From NCBI GenBank assembly GCA_024636875.1, contig JAGXGJ010000024.1:1-38784 (forward strand): a stretch of 38,784 nt of DNA. The letters run 5' to 3'. Source of the DNA: Methylococcaceae bacterium. Lineage in GTDB: Bacteria > Pseudomonadota > Gammaproteobacteria > Methylococcales > Methylomonadaceae. The notes under the pieces are model-generated. The model did no database searches, was not told the DNA's origin, and saw nothing but the letters and a program-made list of their open reading frames with translations. A program made the translations under genes and the position numbers. This document shows positions 20,871 through 29,597 of this stretch, piece after piece (the first letter of the stretch is position 1; each line of letters begins with the position of its first letter).

Positions 20871-20874
20871 AAGC

Positions 20875-20922
20875 GCGATTTATCGCATCTGTGAAATCCG
20901 GAGACGCAATACATCGCGTCTC
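20875..20922. repeat. Two small palindromes (GCGATTTATCGC; GAGACGC-N8-GCGTCTC)
   Basis: Perfect arms 20901-20907 / 20916-20922; no U tract. Confidence 0.55.
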
Positions 20923-21024
20923 TGCAATAAATATATTGATTTCTACACCCTATCGTGGAAACAGTGTATTAAGAAGTTGTCATTTGACGACGTTACTTTT
21001 AACTTTTAATCTTAGGGATTATAA

Positions 21025-21294
21025 ATGCCATTTACTGCAGAACAAAAAAAAGCGGTTGTCGAAGCGTACCGCCAGTCAGAAACCGATACCGGGTCGCCTG
21101 AAGTACAAATTGCACTGTTGACAGCCCACATTACCCATTTGACTCCACACTTCGCGGCGCACAAAAAAGACAATCATTCACGTCGTGGTTTGTTGCGTAT
21201 GGTTAATCAGCGCCGCAAATTACTGGATTATTTGAAAAATAAAGACAGCAACCGTTATCGCTCACTGATTGAGCGGCTGGGTTTGCGTAAGTAG
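21025..21294 (+). CDS. rpsO: 30S ribosomal protein S15
   Basis: [53 protein letters not shown]. Confidence 0.98.
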   Translation: MPFTAEQKKAVVEAYRQSETDTGSPEVQIALLTAHITHLTPHFAAHKKDNHSRRGLLRMVNQRRKLLDYLKNKDSNRYRSLIERLGLRK

Positions 21295-21310
21295 AAAGTC
21301 TCCAGGAAAC

Positions 21311-21378
21311 GGTGCAGCTGAGGGTCGTCATAGTCTGTCTGCGTATATTGCACAGGCAGTCGATAGCGTCCCGACACC
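21311..21378 (+). promoter_or_regulatory. Long imperfect hairpin in the pnp leader, candidate RNase III site
   Basis: GGGTCGTCATAGTCTGTCTGCG pairs, with wobbles and mismatches, to TGCACAGGCAGTCGATAGCGTCCC. Confidence 0.6.
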
Positions 21379-21417
21379 AAACTTTTAAATAACCTTTATA
21401 CAAAGGAACCCCAAATA

Positions 21418-23496
21418 GTGAAGCCTATCAGGAAAGAATTTCAGTACGGCGATCAACTCGTTACGCTAGAAACTGGTGAAATAGCACGTCAAGCAGACGG
21501 CGCGGTCATAATTGATGTCGATGGTACATCACTGCTGGTCACCGTCGTTGGTAAAAAAGAAGCTAATGGCGGCGATTTTTTTCCATTAACTGTTAATTAT
21601 CAGGAAAAAGCTTATGCAGCGGGCAAGATACCCGGCGGCTTTTTCAAGAGGGAAGGGCGGCCAAGTGAACAAGAGACCTTGACGTCCCGATTGATTGATC
21701 GGCCTATTCGTCCGCTCTTTCCTGAGGGCTATACCAACGAAGTTCAGATTATTGCCACAGTGATGTCTTTGAACCCCGAAGTTGATCCGGAAATTCCTGC
21801 ACTGTTGGGGGCGTCTGCTGCATTGGCGGTTTCAGGATTACCCTTTAACGGGCCAATCGGCGCAGCTTGTGTTGGTTATAAAGAGGGCAGTTTTTTATTA
21901 AACCCGTCCCCAACTGCATTAAAAGAATCTCAATTAACCCTGGTCGTCGCCGGGACTGCGCACGCCGTATTGATGGTTGAATCTGAAGCGGATGGTTTAT
22001 CAGAAGAGGTCATGTTGAGCGCTGTTCTTTATGGTCATGAACAAATGCAGCTCGCAATTAATGCCATTAATGAATTTGCGCTGGCGGCGGGAACAGGTGT
22101 CGTTGAGTGGGTAGCTCCCGAGGCCAATGCTGACCTGGCCAGATTAATTACTGAAGAGGTTGAAGCAGGCATTAAAGCAGCGTATCAGGTGCCTGAAAAA
22201 CTGGTTAGACAAGAACAGCTAAAAGCAATCAGAAATGCTGTTGTTGAAAAACTGGTTACCAAGGGTGATTATGCAGAAAATGACATACGCGACATCATCG
22301 AACACCTGGAATACCGCATTGTTCGCAGCGCCATTCTTAATGAAAGCAAGCGTATTGATGGCCGGGCTTTAGACAAGATCAGACCCATTACTATCAGAAC
22401 GGGTGTATTACCCAGAACTCACGGTTCCGCCTTGTTTACCCGTGGCGAAACCCAGGCATTAGTCGTTGCAACACTGGGTACTCAACGTGATGCGCAAATT
22501 ATTGATGCCCTGGCGGGTGAATATAAAGAGCCGTTCATGCTGCATTATAACTTCCCTCCCTACTGTGTCGGTGAAACGGGCTTTGTCGGTACGCCTAAAC
22601 GCCGTGAAATCGGTCATGGCAGACTGGCTAAACGCGGCTTAACAGCCGTGCTGCCTAATATGGATGAATTCCCCTACACCATTCGAGTGGTTTCTGAAAT
22701 TACAGAATCCAATGGTTCAAGCTCGATGGCTTCGGTTTGTGGCAGCAGCCTGGCATTAATGGATGCGGGTGTGCCGATTAAATCACCGGTTGCGGGTATC
22801 GCAATGGGCTTGATTAAAGAAGGTGATAGCTTCGCGGTGCTGTCTGATATTATGGGTGATGAAGATCATCTGGGTGATATGGACTTTAAAGTCGCAGGTT
22901 CGGTGGACGGTATTACTGCACTGCAAATGGACATCAAAATAGATGGCATTACCGCAGAGATCATGAAAACTGCACTGGAACAGGCAAAACAGGGTCGTTT
23001 GCATATCCTGGGTGAAATGAACAAGGCTTTATCAAGCACACGCGGCCAAATGTCTGATTTTGCACCGCGCATCATTACCTTCAAAATCGATCCCAGCAAA
23101 ATTCGTGAAGTTATCGGCAAAGGCGGCGCAACCATACGCGGCATTACTGAAATAACCGGAGCCAGTGTTGATTTAACCGATGACGGCATCGTCAAGGTAG
23201 CTTCTGTCGATAAAGCCGCAGGTGAAGAAGCGCGTCGCCTTATCGAAGAAATTACCGCGGAGGTTGAAGTAGGCAAGGTTTATGAAGGTAAAGTTGCCAG
23301 ATTAATGGATTTCGGCGCCTTTGTCACGATTTTGCCGGGTAAGGATGGTTTGGTACATATCTCGCAAATTTCAGATGAACACGTCGATAAAGTCAGCGAC
23401 AGGTTGAATGAAGGCGATGTGGTGAGAGTTAAAGTGCTTGAAATCGACCGTCAGGGAAGGGTTAGATTAAGCATTAAAGAAGTGGATAAAGGATAG
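21418..23496 (+). CDS. pnp: Polyribonucleotide nucleotidyltransferase (PNPase)
   Basis: GTG start; [30 protein letters not shown] ([15 protein letters not shown]) and S1 C-terminal domains. Confidence 0.98.
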   Translation: MKPIRKEFQYGDQLVTLETGEIARQADGAVIIDVDGTSLLVTVVGKKEANGGDFFPLTVNYQEKAYAAGKIPGGFFKREGRPSEQETLTSRLIDRPIRPLFPEGYTNEVQIIATVMSLNPEVDPEIPALLGASAALAVSGLPFNGPIGAACVGYKEGSFLLNPSPTALKESQLTLVVAGTAHAVLMVESEADGLSEEVMLSAVLYGHEQMQLAINAINEFALAAGTGVVEWVAPEANADLARLITEEVEAGIKAAYQVPEKLVRQEQLKAIRNAVVEKLVTKGDYAENDIRDIIEHLEYRIVRSAILNESKRIDGRALDKIRPITIRTGVLPRTHGSALFTRGETQALVVATLGTQRDAQIIDALAGEYKEPFMLHYNFPPYCVGETGFVGTPKRREIGHGRLAKRGLTAVLPNMDEFPYTIRVVSEITESNGSSSMASVCGSSLALMDAGVPIKSPVAGIAMGLIKEGDSFAVLSDIMGDEDHLGDMDFKVAGSVDGITALQMDIKIDGITAEIMKTALEQAKQGRLHILGEMNKALSSTRGQMSDFAPRIITFKIDPSKIREVIGKGGATIRGITEITGASVDLTDDGIVKVASVDKAAGEEARRLIEEITAEVEVGKVYEGKVARLMDFGAFVTILPGKDGLVHISQISDEHVDKVSDRLNEGDVVRVKVLEIDRQGRVRLSIKEVDKG

Positions 23497-23518
23497 ATCT
23501 ATTTATCTGTTTTGAAAG

Positions 23519-23545
23519 AAAAAGGGGCCGAAAAGACCCTTTTTT
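23519..23545 (+). terminator. Intrinsic terminator after pnp
   Basis: AAAAAGGG...CCCTTTTTT hairpin with T tract. Confidence 0.7.
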
Positions 23546-23652
23546 GTGAGCAACGGCCATTAGACTGAGCTAACACCTGTATGGCTATAATGAAAATATT
23601 CAGAGTTGCCGGCCAGGATAGTTGACGCCGGACATCTACACACGTTGGCGTT

Positions 23653-24672
23653 TTAATACTCCCTGGTAGAGACAGGGGGAGTAATCTGCGTTAATACGTT
23701 TTGTGCCCGGATATCAGCGCCAGAAGGTAATTTTTCAAGGCTGTTGTCGATCCAGGCAGCAATATCTTTCAATGCCGCGGGTGCTTGTAAATCGCGCAAT
23801 AGCATGTGATAACCATGCTGATAGAAAGCCACTGTTTTTTCTGTTTCATCTATAGCGAGAAATTTCTTTAAAAAGGTATAGGTCGGTTTCTTGGGAATAA
23901 TTTCATCCTTTTCACCGTAAAGTATCAAAATATTTCCTTGTAACAATGATGCATTTTTAAATGCGGTATCCATCAAGTCGGTTAGTCCATAAAGAGTTTC
24001 AACCCGGGTCGCCTTGATGACTAAAGGATCCCGACCTAAGGCACGGAGCATTTCGATATTGTCCGAGGCCATGACACCCAGACCGTCGCCCGTTAAAGTT
24101 AGCCATGGCATACTATGCGCCATTATCCAAAGCAGGCTTCTTTGATACCAGGGCATGGTTGGACGCGCCCAAAGTGCCGGGGCAACAAGGATAATACCGT
24201 TTACATGCGGTTTATTGGCGTGACTTAAAATGGAAATAATGACCGCACCCCCCATACTTTCACCCAGCAAATAGAATGGTTGGTTTGGGTAGCGTTTTTT
24301 TAACAGACGCACTAAAACCAGTAAGTCGTCGGTAAGGGTTGCTTCACCAACCCATAAACCACGCCGTGAAGTTGCGCCAAAGCCTCTTTGATCATAAGCA
24401 AAACAGGCGATGCCCAGTTTGCTAAAATACTCTCCCGGTTGTTGAAAAAAATTACTGTAATCATTAAATCCGTGAAGCGCTATGAGTACAGCGCGTGTTT
24501 CGGTTTTGGGCAACCAGTGGCGTAAGGGCAGGTATGTGCCATCTTCGGTGAGAAAATAATTTCCGCTTATCTGTGCCGTCATTATTTTCCTGCCAGGTGG
24601 ATAAGTCATAGGCATACAAGCACTTAATACAGTGAGTAACAAAAGAGCGATTATGGCATATTGCGTGTTCAT
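23653..24672 (-). CDS. Alpha/beta hydrolase lipoprotein (monoacylglycerol lipase/lysophospholipase-like)
   Basis: Lipobox LLTVLSAC; ALHGFNDYSNFF; FAYDQRGFGATS; GESMGGAV. Confidence 0.85.
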   Translation of the reverse strand: MNTQYAIIALLLLTVLSACMPMTYPPGRKIMTAQISGNYFLTEDGTYLPLRHWLPKTETRAVLIALHGFNDYSNFFQQPGEYFSKLGIACFAYDQRGFGATSRRGLWVGEATLTDDLLVLVRLLKKRYPNQPFYLLGESMGGAVIISILSHANKPHVNGIILVAPALWARPTMPWYQRSLLWIMAHSMPWLTLTGDGLGVMASDNIEMLRALGRDPLVIKATRVETLYGLTDLMDTAFKNASLLQGNILILYGEKDEIIPKKPTYTFLKKFLAIDETEKTVAFYQHGYHMLLRDLQAPAALKDIAAWIDNSLEKLPSGADIRAQNVLTQITPPVSTREY

Positions 24673-25029
24673 GATGTCTGATAACTATTTGACCGTAAAT
24701 GGCCTCAAGACTACAAATAAAATAGTTTGCCTGTTTCCTCCGAGGGTCTTCAGTGCTTGAGAAGTGAAGAATTATAGAATGTGTCGGTTTTGCTGTCATT
24801 GAAAATCAAATAAGAGACTTATTACCTGATCTAAATTCAATTTTCAAGTTATTTTAAGTGCGATTGCCCTGTTGAGGTAAATAGTCTTTGATGAAGCCCG
24901 TGGGGGGGATTTGTGTATAATGATTTATTTACGCAGGAGGTTTTAAACGCATGAGCGTGGTCGCTTTTGCTGTCAGGGCAATTGCACTATATACATAGTA
25001 ACCTATTAATTTGTTGTGGATACAAGCCC

Positions 25030-25143
25030 ATGTATGCAGGTGCAGATCTTTTTCCCTTCATTCCCTTTATCTTGACCATCTACTTTGTGAACTTTGGGGC
25101 TTTGATTGCCCTGAACAGATACTTTAATTTTACGGTTGACTGA
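25030..25143 (+). CDS. 37-aa hydrophobic small ORF, TGATG-coupled to the flippase gene
   Basis: MYAGADLFPFIPFILTIYFVNFGALIALNRYFNFTVD; stop overlaps the next start by 1 nt; below the track length cut-off. Confidence 0.4.
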   Translation: MYAGADLFPFIPFILTIYFVNFGALIALNRYFNFTVD

Positions 25144-26366
25144 TGATTTTCCGCTTTCTAGGCGCTCAGTGGCTGGCCATTGCTTACATAGGTCTTGCTT
25201 CTTTCGGCCTAAGCATTCTGGTGGCGCGAACCTTGGGGCCGGATTTGTTTGGTGTTTATGCAGTGGCTCTTTCGCTTGGGGCGCTGGTAGCTATTCTAAT
25301 AGATGGCGGTTTCAGCAAGTTGCTTCAACGTGAGGGTGCGCGAGGTAGCGCGGCGCTTGTGCAGGTAAGAGCAGCCTTGCCCGCACTGGCTTATGGGCAT
25401 GCAATGATCGCTATTTTTGCACTGTCTGTTCTTGCAGTGGTGCTTTTTCCACGAAATAAAATGACCTCGCTTATAACGGTCTGGTGCTTTGGAGCGGCGG
25501 TATTGAATCAGTATGGACTTGCTATCCTGCGCGGAGACGGGAGGTTGGTGCGCGATGCCTCCTGGCAAATAGGTAACCGCACCCTTTCGGCAGTTTGCAT
25601 GGCGGCGGCTGTGTTATTTCTCGGGGCGAGCCTGCCGTGGCACGTGTTGATGGCACAGTTTGTGGGTACTGCGGCTTTCGGCCTTTTTGTAACGCTTTTT
25701 TTAAGGGTACGGCCTAGATTTGTTGTTCCATCTACTGTTTACCGGGCAGTACTGCCGCTGGTGTGGCTGGATTTGGCATCGGCCGTATATTTCAGGTCTG
25801 ATATGGTGTTGCTTAAGCTTTTGCATGCGCCGAATATCGAGGTCGGTCGCTATGGGGTGGCATACAGATTGGTCGAGGCCTTGATTTTACTGGCATCGCC
25901 AATAGGGTTAATCCTATTCCGTCATTTTCGGCAGGGTAGTGAGATGCCGGTACGGATGGTGAAGCAAATGCTGTTGCCGCCTATGGCCTACGCAACATTG
26001 GTTGGTAGTGCCCTGGCTTTGTTAATGTGGTTTTGTAGTGACACTATCGTTAGCCTGGCGTATGGACAAAGCTATCAGGGTACGGGTACACTGCTGGCAA
26101 TTCTGGGCTGTTCACTGATTTTTATTTTGCCTAATGGCATACTGAATCAGGCCGCATTGGCGTTGGGTCTCGAGCGATGGTTTGCAGTTTCAGCTACCAT
26201 CACAGCATTAACCAATGTGGTAGGAAATCTGTTGTTTATTCCGGTTTATGGCGCCATGGCATCAGCGTGGATGACGGTGTTGACCGAGGGGGTGCTGGGT
26301 TTTTGTGTTGCTCTGGGCGTTGGTTTACATTGCTGGCGTGCTGTAAACACCAAGGGAGATCGTTGA
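25143..26366 (+). CDS. Oligosaccharide flippase / polysaccharide biosynthesis membrane protein (Wzx-like)
   Basis: Multi-TM; GAQWLAIAYIGLASFGLSILVARTLGPDLFGVYAVALSLGALVAILIDGGFSKLLQREG. Confidence 0.85.
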   Translation: MIFRFLGAQWLAIAYIGLASFGLSILVARTLGPDLFGVYAVALSLGALVAILIDGGFSKLLQREGARGSAALVQVRAALPALAYGHAMIAIFALSVLAVVLFPRNKMTSLITVWCFGAAVLNQYGLAILRGDGRLVRDASWQIGNRTLSAVCMAAAVLFLGASLPWHVLMAQFVGTAAFGLFVTLFLRVRPRFVVPSTVYRAVLPLVWLDLASAVYFRSDMVLLKLLHAPNIEVGRYGVAYRLVEALILLASPIGLILFRHFRQGSEMPVRMVKQMLLPPMAYATLVGSALALLMWFCSDTIVSLAYGQSYQGTGTLLAILGCSLIFILPNGILNQAALALGLERWFAVSATITALTNVVGNLLFIPVYGAMASAWMTVLTEGVLGFCVALGVGLHCWRAVNTKGDR

Positions 26367-26367
26367 A

Positions 26368-27495
26368 TTGAGTTTCTCGGTATTGCATGTGTATCGTACT
26401 TACTTCCCTGATCCTCCCGGTGGTTTACAGGAAGCGATACGCCAGATTGCGTTGGCAACGGGTGCACAGGGTATTACTAATACGATCTTCACGCTTTCGC
26501 CGCAGCCAGACCCAGCCATATTGTTGCGGCCGGAAGCGCGGGTTGTGCGCAGTCGCTCCTGGTTTGCTCCGGCTTCCTGCGATATAGGCGGCATAGCGTC
26601 ATTCAAGGCCTTTGCGCACTTGGCCCGCGAAGTCGATGCGTTGCACTACCTATTCCCATGGCCTTTCTCTGATGTTTTGCACACAGTTACACGTCCGGAT
26701 ACACCAGCGGTACTGACATACATTTCAGATGTGGTTCGCCAGCGTTGGCTGGGTGCAGCTTACGCACCAATGATGTGGCATACCTTGCTGCAGATGCGCG
26801 TTATTGTGGCCAATTCGCCAGCCTATGCAAGAACCAGTCCGATATTGTCGCATCCCGACATTCGCGAAAAAATACGGATTATTCCGTTGGGGATTGAGGA
26901 AAGCTCATATCCAAAGGATGGCGATGATGCGGTTTTTAAACGGATAGGAGTAAATATAGGCGAGCCGTATTTTTTATTTATTGGCGTATTGCGCTATTAC
27001 AAAGGCATACATTTTTTGGTGCGGGCCGCTAAGGCTTTGGGTGCCAAAGTGGTGATTGCCGGCTCCGGGCCGGAGGGTCCAAGCTTACAAACACTGGCAG
27101 CAGAGACCGGCGCAGATAATGTGGTGTTTGCCGGGCAAGTAACCGATGCAGAAAAGGTTGCGCTATTGAAGCGATGCTGGGCGCTGGTACTGCCTTCGCA
27201 TTTGCGATCAGAGGCATATGGCATGGTGTTGGTGGAAGCGGCAATGTTTGGCCGGCCATTGATTTCTTGTGAAATCGGCACCGGAACCTCGTATGTGAAT
27301 GCTCACGAAGAAACTGGCTTTGTCGTCGAGCCGGAGTCTCCAGAGGCCCTGGTATCAGCTATGAATACCCTTTTGTTAGATGAAACACTTTCTGCTCGAA
27401 TGGGTACGGCTGCACGCAACCGGTATGAAAAGCTGTTCTCCGGGCCAGCGCTAGGCCAGGCGTACGCTGGGCTTTTCCGTGAGATTGCGGATTAA
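26368..27495 (+). CDS. Glycosyltransferase family 4
   Basis: YFLFIGVLRYYKGIHFLVRAAK...VVIAGSGPEG...LPSHLRSEAYGMVLVEAAMFGRPLISCEIGTGTSYVN; TTG start. Confidence 0.9.
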   Translation: MSFSVLHVYRTYFPDPPGGLQEAIRQIALATGAQGITNTIFTLSPQPDPAILLRPEARVVRSRSWFAPASCDIGGIASFKAFAHLAREVDALHYLFPWPFSDVLHTVTRPDTPAVLTYISDVVRQRWLGAAYAPMMWHTLLQMRVIVANSPAYARTSPILSHPDIREKIRIIPLGIEESSYPKDGDDAVFKRIGVNIGEPYFLFIGVLRYYKGIHFLVRAAKALGAKVVIAGSGPEGPSLQTLAAETGADNVVFAGQVTDAEKVALLKRCWALVLPSHLRSEAYGMVLVEAAMFGRPLISCEIGTGTSYVNAHEETGFVVEPESPEALVSAMNTLLLDETLSARMGTAARNRYEKLFSGPALGQAYAGLFREIAD

Positions 27496-27615
27496 GCAAG
27501 GTTATCTGCCACGAAGAAAGGCAATGACCTTAATTGTAAAAGCTTCGTGGGAGATGGTCGCTTATAGTATTGGTATCGATATAAAAAGTAACATTCAGGT
27601 AAATGAGTTTTAGTA

Positions 27616-28581
27616 ATGACCAAGGTATTAATAACCGGCATGAATGGGTTTGTGGGTAAGGCGTTGGGTGATGAACTGCTTGCTAAAGGCTTCAATGTCA
27701 ATGGTGCAGTCCGGTCATCGGTGCAGGTTGATTTTCCGGATGCTATTAAGCAATTTGTTATTAAGGATATTGACTCCAAAACAGATTGGCAAAAAGCGCT
27801 GGAGGGTGTCGACGTGGTCATTCATTTAGCTGCCCGTGCGCATATAATGAAGGATACAGCTAGCGATGCCCTAGCGGAGTTTCGCAGAGTGAATGTTGAA
27901 GGCACCTTGAATCTTGCTCGTCAGGCGGAACAGGCAGGCGTGCGGCGATTCATTTTTATCAGTTCTATCAAGGTAAACGGTGAAACAACGCCTTTGGGAC
28001 AGCCTTATACCGAAGCAGATAAGCCTGCGCCGGTTGACCCTTACGGCATGTCCAAGCGCGAAGCAGAAGATGCCTTGCGTCAGTTAGCCAGTGAAACGGC
28101 TATGGAAGTGGTGATTATTCGCCCGCCGCTGGTTTATGGGCCCGGCGTGAAGGCCAATTTTCATAGTTTGATCCATTGGTTGGATAAGCGTGTTCCATTG
28201 CCTCTGGGTGCGCTTCATAATCAGCGCAGTCTGGTCGCATTGGATAACCTGATTGATTTAATCATAACGTGTATTCATCACCCGGCCGCGGCTAATCAGA
28301 CCTTTTTGGTTGGGGATGGCGAGGATCTTTCTACGACCGAAATATTGCAGCGTACAGCCGCTGCTTTAGGTAAGAAGGCATGGCTGGTGCCGGTGCCGAT
28401 GCAAGTGATAATGTGCGGAGCAAGTTTGTTGGGAAAACGAGCAGTAGCACAAAGACTCTGTGGATCGCTGCAGGTCGATATTTCCAAGGCTCGCGATTTG
28501 TTGGGCTGGACGCCGCCGGTAAGCATAGACGATGCTCTGAACAAGACAGCGCAACATTATATGAAGTCCCGCAAGTGCTAA
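27616..28581 (+). CDS. NAD-dependent epimerase/dehydratase (WbpK/WbpV-like)
   Basis: VLITGMNGFVGKALGDEL; VIHLAARAHIMKDT; PYGMSKREAED (Y-x3-K). Confidence 0.9.
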   Translation: MTKVLITGMNGFVGKALGDELLAKGFNVNGAVRSSVQVDFPDAIKQFVIKDIDSKTDWQKALEGVDVVIHLAARAHIMKDTASDALAEFRRVNVEGTLNLARQAEQAGVRRFIFISSIKVNGETTPLGQPYTEADKPAPVDPYGMSKREAEDALRQLASETAMEVVIIRPPLVYGPGVKANFHSLIHWLDKRVPLPLGALHNQRSLVALDNLIDLIITCIHHPAAANQTFLVGDGEDLSTTEILQRTAAALGKKAWLVPVPMQVIMCGASLLGKRAVAQRLCGSLQVDISKARDLLGWTPPVSIDDALNKTAQHYMKSRKC

Positions 28582-29597
28582 AGGTTGGCTGGATTTTTCT
28601 GATCGCCTTTATGGCTACAGCAGTGTTGACTGGGCTATTGCGCCGTTATGCACTGGCAGCCAGTTTGATAGATATTCCCAATGCGCGTAGTTCTCACAAG
28701 CTGCCGACGCCGCGCGGTGGTGGTGTGGCGATTGTCATTGTTTTTCTGGCAGGGCTTCCTGCTCTTAACGTGGCCGGGTTATTGGCTACAGAGGTAATGT
28801 GGGCTGTATTCGGAACCGGAGCATGGGTGGCTTTGGTGGGGTTTCTGGATGATCATGGTCATATTCCGGCGCGATGGCGGCTACTGGCCCATTTTATCGG
28901 GGCAGCATGGGGGCTTTTTTGGCTGGGGGGAATGCCTCCGTTAGTGATTGTTGGTTATACATTGGATTCTGGTTGGCTAGCCCAAATTCTGGGGATATTT
29001 TATTTGGTCTGGTTATTGAATCTCTATAATTTCATGGACGGTATAGATGGGCTGGCCAGTATTGAGGCGATTACGGTTTGCCTGGGCGGGGCGCTTTTGT
29101 ATTTGGCAGGATCAGAAACCATTAATCAATGGTGTGCGCCAGTATTATTGGCTATGGCCGTCGCCGGTTTTTTATTGTGGAACTTTCCGCCTGCCAGGAT
29201 TTTTATGGGCGATGCGGGTAGTGGTTTTTTAGGCATCGTGTTAGGGCTTTTTTCTATTCAGGCGGCTTGGGTAACACCAAAGTTTTTCTGGAGTTGGTTG
29301 ATTTTACTGGGTGTGTTTATCGTGGATGCGACCTGGACATTGTTGCGCCGATTTGTGCGAGGTGAAAAAATCTATGAGGCGCACCGCAGTCATGCTTATC
29401 AATATGCGTCGCGCCATTATGGCTCACATAAGGCGGTAACTTTGGCTATTGGTGCTATCAATGTGTGTTGGTTAATACCTATATCGCTGTGGGTAGGACT
29501 AGCTGGACTGAATGGTCTGTTGGGGCTGGCGCTGGCTTATTTGCCGCTGGTGTTGCTGGTTATCTGTTTCAGGGCGGGTGCGAAAGAGCTGGAATGA
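28575..29597 (+). CDS. Undecaprenyl-phosphate glycosyl-1-phosphate transferase (WecA/WbpL-like)
   Basis: GTGCTAA start/stop overlap with the epimerase; IDIPNARSSHKLPTPRGGGVAIV; NLYNFMDGIDGLASIEAI; FPPARIFMGDAGSGFLG. Confidence 0.9.
   Translation: MLKVGWIFLIAFMATAVLTGLLRRYALAASLIDIPNARSSHKLPTPRGGGVAIVIVFLAGLPALNVAGLLATEVMWAVFGTGAWVALVGFLDDHGHIPARWRLLAHFIGAAWGLFWLGGMPPLVIVGYTLDSGWLAQILGIFYLVWLLNLYNFMDGIDGLASIEAITVCLGGALLYLAGSETINQWCAPVLLAMAVAGFLLWNFPPARIFMGDAGSGFLGIVLGLFSIQAAWVTPKFFWSWLILLGVFIVDATWTLLRRFVRGEKIYEAHRSHAYQYASRHYGSHKAVTLAIGAINVCWLIPISLWVGLAGLNGLLGLALAYLPLVLLVICFRAGAKELE

Noticed and set aside
20875-20922. Palindromes between truB and rpsO as a terminator
   Set aside because: No U tract; more likely a dispersed repeat or a processing site.
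28380-28574. Upstream extension of the WecA/WbpL-like ORF
   Set aside because: Overlaps the epimerase coding frame and is low-similarity; GTG at 28575 fits translational coupling.
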